Source: Acidobacteriaceae bacterium (GTDB lineage: Bacteria; Acidobacteriota; Terriglobia; Bryobacterales; Bryobacteraceae). From it: 53,132 bases of DNA. Each line of letters begins with the position of its first letter. Position 1 is the first letter of the stretch. The position numbers and the translations under genes were made by a program. Below, one piece after another: positions 45,162 to 53,132 of the stretch. The DNA lies in assembly GCA_019244055.1 (NCBI GenBank), contig JAFATG010000340.1, forward strand, positions 1 through 53,132. The letters run 5' to 3'. Under the pieces are notes generated by a model. That model was not told the origin of the DNA. It made no database searches and saw only the letters and a program-made list of their open reading frames with translations.

Positions 45162-46456
45162 TGCGAGTGCGCGGGCTCTTCACAGGCAAGCTCTTTTATG
45201 GTTGGATCGTAACCGCAGCCGCGTTCGTCACTCTGGGTCTCGCGGTAGGGCTGCCCTATTACAACATTCCGTTCTTTTACGATTACTTCGCAAAAGCCTT
45301 CCACTGGACAACGCCGCAAATAACGCTCGGCTTCCCTCTGGCTGCCTTGCCGACCGTTGTAATTGGTCCGCTTCTGATCCATCGGTTCAGCCCCCGCAAG
45401 CTCATTCTTTGCGGGACAGTGCTTACCTGCGGCGGCCTGATTTGGTTCGGGCTGATGGGTCCGAATGTATGGATCTATCGAGGCATTTGGGTCGTCTTCA
45501 CGACCGGCTACATCCTTTCCGGTCCCATTCCGCACCAAATCATCATTGCGCAATGGTTCCGCAAGAATCGCGGAATGGCCATGGGCATAATCTATGTCGG
45601 CCTGGGATTCTTCGGTTTTCTGGGCTCCCACGTAGTCAAGCCGCTCACGGAAAATTTGGATTTCCATTGCGCGCTCATGATCCTAGGCGGATTCGTCGCT
45701 CTGGCTTGGCCGCTGGCATTCTTCGTCCTCCGCGATCGACCGGCGGAGAAGGGCGTGTTTCCGGATGGGGCCGGCTCCGCTCCGGCAGAAATTTCCGCGG
45801 AACCATTCAGCTACCGGTTCCTGATAAGCCGGTACTCCTTTTGGCTGCTGGTGCTCGGCAGTACCTGTTCCATCGGCGCCATAGGGTCGGTGAATATTCT
45901 GATGAAGCTGGTATTCCAAGCCCACATGACCATTCCGCAATCGAACCCGGCGTTTCAACCGCTCCTGAATTCAACCTGGCGCGCCGCCTCGATGATCATC
46001 TTGGGTTCAAGTATTGCAGGCAGAATCGCGATCGGCGCTTTCAGCGATTACTTCTCGAAAAAATGGGTGATGACGATCAGCTATTTTTTATCCGCTGTAA
46101 CGATACCCATGCTGCTCTCTGTCAAGCCGCCCGCCACTCCGTGGCTCTTCGCTACACTTTTCGGCATTGCGATGAGCGCTGATTACATGCTGATTCCGCT
46201 GATGGCAGCCGAACAGTTCGGCGTCAGAACCCTCGCTCGTGCCATGGCCATCATCCTACCTGCAAACACAATCGGCCAGACCTGGTTTCCATATTTCACT
46301 TCAGTCCTTAAGCAGCATTGGGGAAACTACACCGAACCGATGTACCTGATCTTCGGAGTGGCCCTCCTGAGCGGCATTAGCATCGCTCTGCTGCCCGCCC
46401 CCGAGCTTATAAGAAGTCAAGAGCCTTTGCCCAATCTTTACAATTCTGTCCGATAG
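45161..46456 (+). CDS. MFS transporter
   Basis: A 431-residue major-facilitator transporter of the oxalate/formate or monocarboxylate look. The start ATG at 45161 overlaps the SDR stop (TGATG); the frame allows a GTG three bases upstream. Twelve helices can be traced: GWIVTAAAFVTLGLAVGLPYYN (helix 1), a motif-A-like loop RFSPRKLILCG, IIAQWFRKNRGMAMGIIYVG (helix 4 region), and ISVKPPATPWLFATLFGIAM near the end. It presumably imports the substrate of the cupin/dehydrogenase enzymes. Inner membrane. Confidence 0.88.
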   Translation: MRVRGLFTGKLFYGWIVTAAAFVTLGLAVGLPYYNIPFFYDYFAKAFHWTTPQITLGFPLAALPTVVIGPLLIHRFSPRKLILCGTVLTCGGLIWFGLMGPNVWIYRGIWVVFTTGYILSGPIPHQIIIAQWFRKNRGMAMGIIYVGLGFFGFLGSHVVKPLTENLDFHCALMILGGFVALAWPLAFFVLRDRPAEKGVFPDGAGSAPAEISAEPFSYRFLISRYSFWLLVLGSTCSIGAIGSVNILMKLVFQAHMTIPQSNPAFQPLLNSTWRAASMIILGSSIAGRIAIGAFSDYFSKKWVMTISYFLSAVTIPMLLSVKPPATPWLFATLFGIAMSADYMLIPLMAAEQFGVRTLARAMAIILPANTIGQTWFPYFTSVLKQHWGNYTEPMYLIFGVALLSGISIALLPAPELIRSQEPLPNLYNSVR

Positions 46457-46487
46457 CCTCACAAAGAAGCAGTTATCTTGAGAAGAT

Positions 46488-47090
46488 ATGTTTCGACTCT
46501 TCCCCGCCGCTCTCGGCCTTCTTACGCTGCCGCTTTTGGCGCCTGCTCAATCAGAGACGTGGCAGCTCGATCCTCCACACTCCGCGGCGCAATTTTCTGT
46601 GCGTCATATGGGCATCTCTACGGTTCGTGGCACGTTCACAAAGGTGAGCGGGACGGTTCAATACGATCCGGCGGATCTTGCCAAGAGCTCTATCGACGTG
46701 ACCATCGATGCAGCCTCGGTTGACAGTCGTAATGACAGGCGCGACAGCGACCTCCGCAGTGATCACTTCCTGGATGTGGCGAAATATCCCACCTTGACGT
46801 TCAAATCCAAACGCGTGGAGTCCGCCGGTTCAGGCAAACTGAAGATCACCGGCGATCTGACAATTCACGGCGTCACCCGCGAAGTTGTGCTCGATGCCGA
46901 CGGACCCACCGGGCCCATGAAGGATCCTCGCGGAAATTCCCACATGGGCGCGTCGGGCATGACAAAGGTCAACCGGAGCGATTTCGGAATGACCGGCTAC
47001 ACCGGAATGGTTGGCGACGAAGTTCAGATACAAATCGACGTCGAGATGGTGCGGCCGTCATCTGGGTCGCCTTCAGCGGCCGGCCGCTAA
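46488..47090 (+). CDS. YceI-family periplasmic lipid-binding protein
   Basis: A 200-residue protein with a signal peptide (ALGLLTLPLLAPAQS). The mature part is a complete YceI lipocalin-like barrel, with WQLDPPHSAAQFSVRHMGISTVRGTF at the start, HFLDVAKYPTLTFKS and LTIHGVTREVVLDA. YceI proteins bind isoprenoid or other amphiphilic molecules in the periplasm. GAGAAGAT precedes the ATG. It sits 31 bases after the MFS gene but has its own ribosome site, and is probably functionally separate. Confidence 0.92.
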   Translation: MFRLFPAALGLLTLPLLAPAQSETWQLDPPHSAAQFSVRHMGISTVRGTFTKVSGTVQYDPADLAKSSIDVTIDAASVDSRNDRRDSDLRSDHFLDVAKYPTLTFKSKRVESAGSGKLKITGDLTIHGVTREVVLDADGPTGPMKDPRGNSHMGASGMTKVNRSDFGMTGYTGMVGDEVQIQIDVEMVRPSSGSPSAAGR

Positions 47091-47114
47091 ATCAAGTGCA
47101 GCGCCGAGCAACCG

Positions 47115-48368
47115 TTACATCGGGCTGACGCACGGTGGACCAGCGTCCGTCAGGAAAGTCCCATTGTTGGAGAACCAGCCATGAATACCTATGGAAGGTG
47201 TCCCAAAGAACCAGGAGAAGAATGCTAACTCCTGAAGATGATACGTGAATCCGTTGGGCATCACAATTCGCGGCGCGTTAGTAGGCGTCAATGGATCGCC
47301 CACCTCCAGGGCGTTTGAACAACCCCCCACCTGGCCGATGTGGCCCCAGGGCGGCGTCGGATTGTTGTCAAATGGGTCGTCCATCCATTCAGCCAGCTCG
47401 TGAGACATCGGCGTGGTGTCCTTCACGCCAGGGCCGAAGACCCCCGTACTGTCGAAATCCACGGGCGAGTATGTCTGTATAGGAAGGCCGGTAAAGCCGT
47501 GATAGCCAAGAATGCAGCAAGTGCCAAGGTTCGTAACGGGAGAAGCCCATACGACGTTATGGACTAGAAAGATTGGGAAATTAGACGGGTTTACGCCTTG
47601 GGCCGCCAAGGCAGGAATGACTGTACTATCCAGGTAAGCGTCAAACCAGTTGATGTCAATAATCCCCAGCCGAGCGCAGGGTGGGACTGCGAAGACCGAG
47701 GTTGAAAGCGCTAGCCCGTTGGCCTTGGGTACATTGATCACGATCGGGGATAACGTTTTCACTGGATTGAGCAGCACGTGGTACGTAGCGGGGTCAATGA
47801 CTTTCCAGAAGTTGCCCCGTTGAAATGCATCTACGTACTGCGTTGTGCCCACAATCGTTCCGCCGAAATCGAACGTGGCCGATTTGAAGATCGGTGATTG
47901 CTGCACTAGCTTTAGTGGAACGTCGTTTGGCGCGGCCAGGCAGGCGGTATCGGCCACAGTCGGGTTAAAGGTCGTAGCGCCCGGCTTGGTGGAAATGATG
48001 CCCTTCGAATTGACAGAAGTGCCAATCTGGCTGGTGTTGATAATGAGCGGAACAACAAATGTTTTGACATCACTAGCTCCTCCACCGGTGAAGGGATCCT
48101 GGCCCACCATCACCCCTGTATAACCAAACTGGTCTCGCGTGGATTCGGTGAAGAAGGTCCACAGAGGTAGGGTTTTGCTCGGGTCCGTAACGCTCATATC
48201 CCGTGTGGCATTCACATGTTCAATCGGTGGACCCGGCTTTACCCACGAACGTACTTTCAATCTCGGACCGGTCGTTTCTTGTGTCTGATCCTGAGCTAGC
48301 ATTCGTGGAGCCATCGCGGACAGCACGAAGGTGGCGCAGGCGGACAACAAAATCAGGTTGCGGCGCAT
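47115..48368 (-). CDS. Secreted HELAE-motif protein, possible metallopeptidase
   Basis: A 417-residue protein with a signal peptide (residues 1-25, LILLSACATFVLSAMAPRMLAQ). The central TPMSHELAEWMDDPF (about residues 305-319) contains HExxE, a zinc-site pattern seen in a group of exported acidobacterial and other bacterial proteins whose consensus is HELAE-x-x-x-DP. A third metal ligand cannot be fixed. Cysteines at CCILGYHG and GGCSN may form disulfides. The protein lacks a recognisable catalytic family. GGAGGTCT precedes the ATG and a promoter candidate lies just upstream. Confidence 0.75.
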   Translation of the reverse strand: MRRNLILLSACATFVLSAMAPRMLAQDQTQETTGPRLKVRSWVKPGPPIEHVNATRDMSVTDPSKTLPLWTFFTESTRDQFGYTGVMVGQDPFTGGGASDVKTFVVPLIINTSQIGTSVNSKGIISTKPGATTFNPTVADTACLAAPNDVPLKLVQQSPIFKSATFDFGGTIVGTTQYVDAFQRGNFWKVIDPATYHVLLNPVKTLSPIVINVPKANGLALSTSVFAVPPCARLGIIDINWFDAYLDSTVIPALAAQGVNPSNFPIFLVHNVVWASPVTNLGTCCILGYHGFTGLPIQTYSPVDFDSTGVFGPGVKDTTPMSHELAEWMDDPFDNNPTPPWGHIGQVGGCSNALEVGDPLTPTNAPRIVMPNGFTYHLQELAFFSWFFGTPSIGIHGWFSNNGTFLTDAGPPCVSPM

Positions 48369-48704
48369 AAAGACCTCCGGGTATATATACTACTCAACTA
48401 AAACCTAATTACAAGACCTAATAAAGATTGCTCCAATTCGGAGGCCAGAAGTAACCGAATCTTCATAAAGTACGTCACCTTGGTATTTCGCTTCCAACGG
48501 CGCTTAGAAATCCGGGCAAATGAACGTTAGATCCGTGTGCTCCTGAAAACAAGAGGTACAAGTAAACGTTCTGTAAAAATGTTGCGCCAGTTGTAAAACT
48601 TGAGTGAGTAATGACCAACTCAGGGGCGTGTCGTAGGCAACTCATTAGCAGCCGGCGAAGGCGGGCTGGGGAGCCCACCGCAGCCTACGAGGCTCCCCCC
48701 AGTC
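48369..48704. other. 336-base intergenic region
   Basis: It lies between the HELAE-motif gene and the S10-like peptidase, both on the minus strand. Apart from the promoter candidate near 48400 it holds a short GGGCT-GGGG-AGCCC stem near 48663-48676 just after the peptidase gene, without a T-run on either strand. I see no gene, RNA or repeat in the rest. Confidence 0.5.
48387..48414 (-). promoter_or_regulatory. Sigma-70-like promoter candidate for the HELAE-motif gene
   Basis: On the minus strand, TTGTAA (48414-48409), 16 bases, then TAGTAT (48392-48387). The palindrome GTATATATAC (48390-48381) overlaps the -10. The ribosome site GGAGGT follows within about 10 bases, so the leader would be very short. 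Two mismatches from consensus in the -35. Confidence 0.35.
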
Positions 48705-50282
48705 TTACTGACTTGGTGTTGCGGTCTCGTATTGGCGATCGATATCGTCTCGCAGCTTCTCCATCGAGGCGTTATCGATGTACACCATGTGACCTGCGTT
48801 AAAGTGATCCTTGCTGATATTTTTGTGCGCCTGAGCCGTTAGACCCATATGGTCGAATGTGTAGTCCACTGCAAAGTAGGGCGTCGCGGCGTCATACATC
48901 CCTTCTGCGATGAACACGTGCATATACGGATTCTTTGCGAACGCGTGCCGCAGCGCCGCGCTTGTGTCCGCGAATCCGGACCAGCCGCTCACGTCATAGT
49001 CCCAGCGCCCGATTCCTCCGCCGAGCACATAGTAAGTCATATCCGTCTGGAATCCCAGCTCTTGCTTTACGTAATCGCCGAACACCGACGTGTACGGCGG
49101 CCGGATAGCTGCTTCGCTCGGATCGAATTCCGGACGCTGCTCGACCGCCGATTGGGCGGGACCCGTGAACCGTCCGTCCAGCCGTCCGACAATTTCCTCT
49201 TTGCCACGCAGCAACTCGGTATCGAAGTGAGATAAATCCACGCGCAAATTCAACTGCTCGATGTAATGTTTCGGCAATCCCGTGTACCGCGACAGATGAT
49301 CCGCCACGCTATCCCGCTCCGCGGCAGAAAGTGAATCGCCTTTCTGCAGCGCCAACGTATAATCGGTGGTCGCCCATTTCTCCACCTCCGCACGCAAGCT
49401 TTCCGGATCTTTCTCGAGTTCCGGCGCCAGCCGGTGATGATACAGCGCCGTCATTGTATAAGTCGGGAGATAGAGAATGTACGGCAGATCGTTGCCGGTG
49501 GTGAAACTCGCCGTTTGGAAATTCAGAATCGTCGAGATCAACACGATCCCGTTCAACGCGATCCCGTGATCGATCAAGTAGCCCGACAGCCCCGCTGCTC
49601 TTGTCGTCCCGTAACTCTCTCCTGCCAGGTATAAGGGCGACGTCCAGCGAGAGTTCTTCTGCAGATACAGCCGTATGAATTCGCCGAAAGCCGCTATGTC
49701 GCCCTGCAAATCGTAGAATTTCTTTCCCAAATCCTGCGTCACTGCCCGGCTATACCCGGTTCCGATCGCGTCCACGAACACCAGATCGCTCCGGTCCAGC
49801 AACGTGTTCTGGTTGTCCTCCCATTCAAATGGAGGTGCTGGCATGAACCCGTTTGGCATCAGCTTCACTCGTTTGGGTCCGAAAGCACCCATGTGCAGCC
49901 AGATAGTAGCCGAGCCCGGTCCGCCATTGAACGCAAACGTGAGCGGCCGCCTCGGTCCGGCGTTATCGAGCGTGTACGCGACATAAAACATCCGAGCCTC
50001 GGTCTTGCCCTCGGCATCTGTGACAGGCATTCGTGCTGCCGTCGCGGTGTAGTGCAGCGTCCTCCCTCGCAGCGAAGTCGTGTGGTGCGTCACCGACTCC
50101 TTCGGCTCCGGAAACGACTCCGGTTCTGCCTTCGGTCCTTCATTTCTTGCGCCCTCATTTTGCGGCCTAGCCTGCTGTGCAGGACGCTGCTCCCCCGGCG
50201 GCGTCTCGCCAGGGCGCTGCTGTTGCTGCCCAAGGGCCAAGGCCGCCGCAATTGCCAGATACCCCAAAAAACTCTTCGTCAT
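48705..50282 (-). CDS. Secreted S10-like serine carboxypeptidase
   Basis: About 525 residues from ATG 50282; a TTG six bases upstream would add two residues and sits better behind GGAGAA. A signal peptide (FLGYLAIAAALALG) is followed by a low-complexity Gln/Pro/Glu-rich linker (residues about 20-65). The alpha/beta-hydrolase domain has FNGGPGS, the nucleophile Ser near 225 in AGESYGTTRA, Asp in EGMYDAATPYFA and His in NAGHMVYID, a full S10 triad. The enzyme should trim C-terminal residues from peptides outside the inner membrane. It lies 25 bases downstream of the SDR gene on the same strand. Confidence 0.9.
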   Translation of the reverse strand: MTKSFLGYLAIAAALALGQQQQRPGETPPGEQRPAQQARPQNEGARNEGPKAEPESFPEPKESVTHHTTSLRGRTLHYTATAARMPVTDAEGKTEARMFYVAYTLDNAGPRRPLTFAFNGGPGSATIWLHMGAFGPKRVKLMPNGFMPAPPFEWEDNQNTLLDRSDLVFVDAIGTGYSRAVTQDLGKKFYDLQGDIAAFGEFIRLYLQKNSRWTSPLYLAGESYGTTRAAGLSGYLIDHGIALNGIVLISTILNFQTASFTTGNDLPYILYLPTYTMTALYHHRLAPELEKDPESLRAEVEKWATTDYTLALQKGDSLSAAERDSVADHLSRYTGLPKHYIEQLNLRVDLSHFDTELLRGKEEIVGRLDGRFTGPAQSAVEQRPEFDPSEAAIRPPYTSVFGDYVKQELGFQTDMTYYVLGGGIGRWDYDVSGWSGFADTSAALRHAFAKNPYMHVFIAEGMYDAATPYFAVDYTFDHMGLTAQAHKNISKDHFNAGHMVYIDNASMEKLRDDIDRQYETATPSQ

Positions 50283-50307
50283 GAGCAAAGATTTTTCTCC
50301 GTGTGGA

Positions 50308-51084
50308 CTAGACGTTTACTCCGGACGCGAGAAAGCCTCCATCAACGGTGATGCATTGTCCGGTGATGAAGCTGGCCGCGTCGGAGGCGAGAAAGACGGC
50401 GGATCCCACCAGCTCTGAAATCTTTCCAAATCGTTTCATCGGCGTTCGTGTCAGAAGTTCCCGTCCGCGATCTGTTCCGTCCAGAAGCTGCGAATTCAGC
50501 TCCGTGCGAAACACGCCGGGGGCGATCGCGTTCACGTTAATGCCTTTCTGCGCCCATTCGACTGCCAGGCTGCGGGTAAGGCTGAGAACGCCGGCTTTCG
50601 ATGCAGCGTAAGCTGAGACTTCGAAAAAACTCACAAATGAGTTGAGCGACGCAATATTGATGATTCTGCCCTGGCCACTGGCAGCGAGCGGCTGATAGAA
50701 GCTCTGGCAGCTTCGCAAAGTGCCTGTGAGGTTTACATCCAGGAGGTTATTCCATTCGGTTTCCGTGATCTCGATTGTGGGCTTGCGAAAAATCTGCCCC
50801 GCGGAATTGACGAGGATATCGACTCGCCCGAGTTGATTCATAATCACTTCTCGAAGAGCATCAATCGATTCTCTATTCGAGGCATTGACGGTAGCTCGGA
50901 GTGTCTTCCTTCCCGCGGCTTCGATCTCATCGGCAACTTGCTCCACAAATGCCTCGCGGCGGCCGGTAGCCACCACATCCGCTCCGGCTTCCGCCAGACC
51001 CAGGGCGATGGTTCGTCCGATTCCTGACGTGCCGCCCATCACAACCGCCACCCGACCCTTCAGCTCAAACAATTGCAGGGACAC
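50308..51084 (-). CDS. SDR oxidoreductase, KduD/gluconate 5-dehydrogenase-like
   Basis: A 258-residue classical SDR with GGTSGIGRTIA (cofactor loop), NSAGQIFRKP, IASLNS (Ser) and YAASK (Tyr-x3-Lys). The segments MFELKGRVAVV-like start (LFELKGRVAVV) and ITVDGGFLASGV end resemble 2-deoxy-D-gluconate 3-dehydrogenase/KduD and gluconate 5-dehydrogenase. Its gene starts 3 bases after the UxaE-like stop, which makes a role in uronate or keto-acid breakdown likely. Confidence 0.88.
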   Translation of the reverse strand: MSLQLFELKGRVAVVMGGTSGIGRTIALGLAEAGADVVATGRREAFVEQVADEIEAAGRKTLRATVNASNRESIDALREVIMNQLGRVDILVNSAGQIFRKPTIEITETEWNNLLDVNLTGTLRSCQSFYQPLAASGQGRIINIASLNSFVSFFEVSAYAASKAGVLSLTRSLAVEWAQKGINVNAIAPGVFRTELNSQLLDGTDRGRELLTRTPMKRFGKISELVGSAVFLASDAASFITGQCITVDGGFLASGVNV

Positions 51085-51087
51085 GCC

Positions 51088-52350
51088 TCAGGCTCCGATG
51101 AACAGCGGTTTGATGTGCCTCTGAAAGAGATTTTCCGTGACGTTTCTCGCAACGGTCTCCCTCATCTCCGAGAGAAGATTCAGGTATCGCTGGCCCATTT
51201 TCGCGGCAATTTTGAACCCTACATGAAGTAACTGGCGGACATTGCTGTTGTACTCGGGGTTTGCCGGATCGTGGCGAAGTGCGGAAACAAACTGCTCTGA
51301 TGACCATGCCTTCACATCCTCGGGCGAGGGCAGATTGGCGGGATCTACGTCTATGACGGAGGCGTAAGGTGCGCAAAGTTCCTCCCGATGAGCATACGCC
51401 TCGGTGTAGATCTCCTTCGCGATTCGCAGCCCTTCGCCTCCCGCTTCGGCCAGACCAATCAGTTCTTCGAGCCAGGTAGTTCCCGCCGTTTTCAAATGAA
51501 CACCCGCATCAAATTTCTGGAGAACGGTTCGCATCGGTTGATAAATTGCGAATTTATCGCTGCCTGAATGGACGCTGAGTTTCAGGTTCTTCGGTAGGCC
51601 ATAGCGGTCAATCGCGAAGGCGAGCACCGCGACATCGTCCGAAAACTCTTTGGCAAACGCCTTCAGATTTCCCTCATAATCGACTCCTTTGTTGAACCGG
51701 CCGGTAAACTTGGGCGCGATCGTTTGTATCGGGATCTTCTCATCCGCGATGGCGGCAAGGATGATGAGCAGCTCCAATGGCGTTTGCGGCGAGCTGGTCT
51801 CATCCATCGAAACTTCTGGGATAAAAGCGCCTGTGCCCTTTTCCCGTTGAATATACCGATAGATGCTGCCCGCCTCCCCTACAGCGGAGAGATACCGTCG
51901 GGCGATGCGGCCAACCATCTCGCGACTACTCTGGAACAACGCATCGATACCCGGCATGCTGAGTTTTCCGCTCAATTCCGGGTGCCTGTCGACGAAAGCT
52001 TGAATGTCTCGTTCCTCGGCTGGCTGGTCGATCAGATCCGCAACATCGATCGTAAAGAAATCGCAGGGTTCGAGGAATCTATCGACCGTTTTCAGGTTTA
52101 TGTGATCGGCATCAACATAATACTCGTTTTGCCAGCCGAGCTGACGGACAGCAGCATCGGCCGCGGCGCGCGTGGAGGAAGGTTCGGAGCCGATGATCGT
52201 ATGCTCCCGGTTCGACTTATTCCAGACTGGGGTTACGTCGACGCCTCCGTTTTGAGCAAGAACACAGGCGCGAAGCTGCGCATTCGCCTCTCGCGCGAAG
52301 CGATCCCCTACGCCAATCGAATACTTCGAGAGAGTAACCGGATTCGGCAT
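51088..52350 (-). CDS. uxaE: Tagaturonate/fructuronate epimerase (UxaE family)
   Basis: A 420-residue protein of the UxaE family, which interconverts tagaturonate and fructuronate in galacturonate catabolism. The start SKYSIGVGDRFAREANAQLRA, the YYVDADHINLKTVDRFL metal-binding segment, the KFTGRFNKGVDYEGN loop, and SVHSGSDKFAIY and VHLKTAGTTWLEE segments are typical. Length agrees with the family. Metal-dependent, cytosolic. It is first in a unit with the KduD-like SDR; a GH30-like gene lies 110 bases upstream, so the block may process pectin- or galactan-derived sugars. Confidence 0.88.
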   Translation of the reverse strand: MPNPVTLSKYSIGVGDRFAREANAQLRACVLAQNGGVDVTPVWNKSNREHTIIGSEPSSTRAAADAAVRQLGWQNEYYVDADHINLKTVDRFLEPCDFFTIDVADLIDQPAEERDIQAFVDRHPELSGKLSMPGIDALFQSSREMVGRIARRYLSAVGEAGSIYRYIQREKGTGAFIPEVSMDETSSPQTPLELLIILAAIADEKIPIQTIAPKFTGRFNKGVDYEGNLKAFAKEFSDDVAVLAFAIDRYGLPKNLKLSVHSGSDKFAIYQPMRTVLQKFDAGVHLKTAGTTWLEELIGLAEAGGEGLRIAKEIYTEAYAHREELCAPYASVIDVDPANLPSPEDVKAWSSEQFVSALRHDPANPEYNSNVRQLLHVGFKIAAKMGQRYLNLLSEMRETVARNVTENLFQRHIKPLFIGA

Positions 52351-52460
52351 TTAACGATAATTGGTGCGGATGGGAAGGATTTAAGTTCCACGGCGTTGCG
52401 AGCGCCGGAATCTAAATCTGATCATATACTCGCCGCTCTCCTTCGTATCGTCGTTGCAAA

Positions 52461-53012
52461 TCAGGCAAAATCACAAACCAAGGTGACAACCGATTTGGCA
52501 GGTATGGGGATAGCGGCCTCAGCCCGACGTTTGGGATAAGTTTTGAGTTCGTCACCAACCCGATCTGAGGTGATATATGGCGTGATGGACGTCGGCGTCC
52601 TCTGCCCGGAAGCAGTGGCGAACGCGAGAATGACCTGGCGGGGATTCTCTCCGATATTGATGTAGACGGCGATGACGTGCTGGCCCCGGTCATCTTTGAA
52701 CGCTGATCCCATAAGCCCGCGAATGTCATGATTTGCACCTTCGAGTTCTACCCGTTGCATTCCAGGCCGCACGAAACGGCTGAAGTTACCTAAGACCCAG
52801 AGAAGACGCGCAGGATAGATCGTTTCTGGATCTCCCTGTTTCAGCCAGTCGGTGTAGATTAACCCGTCTTTGTAATCGACCGGAGAGACGGCAGTCCACC
52901 ATTGCCAGGCGGACACTCCGCACAGCGTCAAATCAAGGTGAATGATTCGAGCAACGTCCAAGGCGGTCTTCATGGTCAAATCGCGAGGCATCGCGGAATT
53001 TACGTAAGGCAT
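52461..53012 (-). CDS. GH30-like glycoside hydrolase, C-terminal part (partial)
   Basis: A 183-residue open segment from ATG 53012 with the late barrel and beta-domain features of GH30 endo-galactanase-like enzymes: GVSAWQWWTAVSPVDYKDGLIYTDW and RLLWVLGNFSRFVRPGMQRVE, then a beta-sandwich ending in VVTLVCDFA. The real gene must start upstream, since the catalytic region is missing. In the same frame a TAA at 53033-53031 blocks extension only six codons before the ATG, so the gene is truncated or frameshifted there. The last 100 bases of the window show no frame I can join to it. Confidence 0.7.
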   Translation of the reverse strand: MPYVNSAMPRDLTMKTALDVARIIHLDLTLCGVSAWQWWTAVSPVDYKDGLIYTDWLKQGDPETIYPARLLWVLGNFSRFVRPGMQRVELEGANHDIRGLMGSAFKDDRGQHVIAVYINIGENPRQVILAFATASGQRTPTSITPYITSDRVGDELKTYPKRRAEAAIPIPAKSVVTLVCDFA

Positions 53013-53132
53013 TGTAGGCGTGGGCGATCCTTACCTGTCATGACCGGTGACTGATCGGATAGAGGCGCCCCAGTTGCTTGACGTATTCCACCAATGTGGA
53101 TCGTCGATGGCGAAGTCAAGACAGGGAGTCTC

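Noticed and set aside
48663-48676. GGGCT-GGGG-AGCCC hairpin after the S10-like peptidase gene as a terminator
   Set aside because: No T-run follows the stem on the minus strand, so it does not qualify as a rho-independent terminator.
51724-52539. 271-codon open frame opposite uxaE
   Set aside because: Antisense to conserved UxaE residues; no domain.

Overview
The window reads like a chromosomal segment of a soil-type Acidobacteriota bacterium, most likely of the Solibacter/Bryobacter kind. The strongest hint is a tandem pair of very large orphan MacB/FtsX-type permeases with the N-terminal prefix typical of the acidobacterial duplicated orphan permease (ADOP) family. The dense ECF sigma/anti-sigma pairs, a tagaturonate epimerase of the UxaE type, secreted glycoside hydrolases and tandem Uma2 genes fit the same picture. 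Taxonomy is inferred from gene content only. I found no rRNA, tRNA, CRISPR array, insertion sequence, phage or plasmid backbone.

Layout. 1-3950: a frameshifted amino-acid permease, a trio of small membrane proteins (YqjD-like, holin-X-like, DUF3618-like), a D-threonine-aldolase-type PLP enzyme, and the debris of a PAS/histidine-kinase/LuxR signalling system. 4000-9114: DUF4126 membrane protein, a two-domain M16 zinc peptidase, a 49-residue ORF coupled to an amidase, and a rhodanese. 9118-11690: cell-wall genes murA and murQ (minus strand) and an A-type Fe-S carrier with a clear terminator. 11803-14578: two secreted proteins, one very cysteine-rich, and an ECF sigma / anti-sigma / LTxxQ periplasmic protein operon whose last gene lacks a normal start codon.

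15028-25772: surface-glycan or glycolipid block: an SQD1-type UDP-sulfoquinovose synthase, an ArnT/PMT-like lipid-linked-sugar transferase, a glutamine-hydrolysing asparagine synthase homologue, and two GT21 (ceramide-glucosyltransferase/HpnI-like) enzymes, with an ECF sigma/ZAS anti-sigma pair and thrS in between. 25827-30834: enolase-superfamily sugar-acid enzyme, secreted clan GH-A hydrolase with a C-terminal Fn3 domain, APC permease and HAD phosphatase. 30921-37639: tandem Uma2 duplication, DUF488, YCII proteins, an AI-2E-type exporter with an unusual cytosolic extension, dienelactone hydrolase, and a DGPF/ECF42-type sigma pair. 37476-42725: two ADOP permeases.

42818-46456 is a tightly coupled cupin / Gfo-Idh-MocA / SDR / MFS operon for an unidentified (probably sugar-derived) substrate. 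46488-53132 holds YceI, a secreted HELAE-motif protein, an S10-like serine carboxypeptidase, then a uronate block: KduD-like SDR, UxaE-like epimerase and the C-terminal part of a GH30-like hydrolase. Together the second half suggests a heterotroph using plant or microbial polysaccharides and their sugar acids.

The points I would follow up first are the sulfoquinovose/GT21/ArnT-like glycan block, the ten-cysteine secreted protein with its secreted partner, the ATA/ATT-start LTxxQ gene, the mosaic Uma2 duplication, and the amidase-coupled 49-residue protein.
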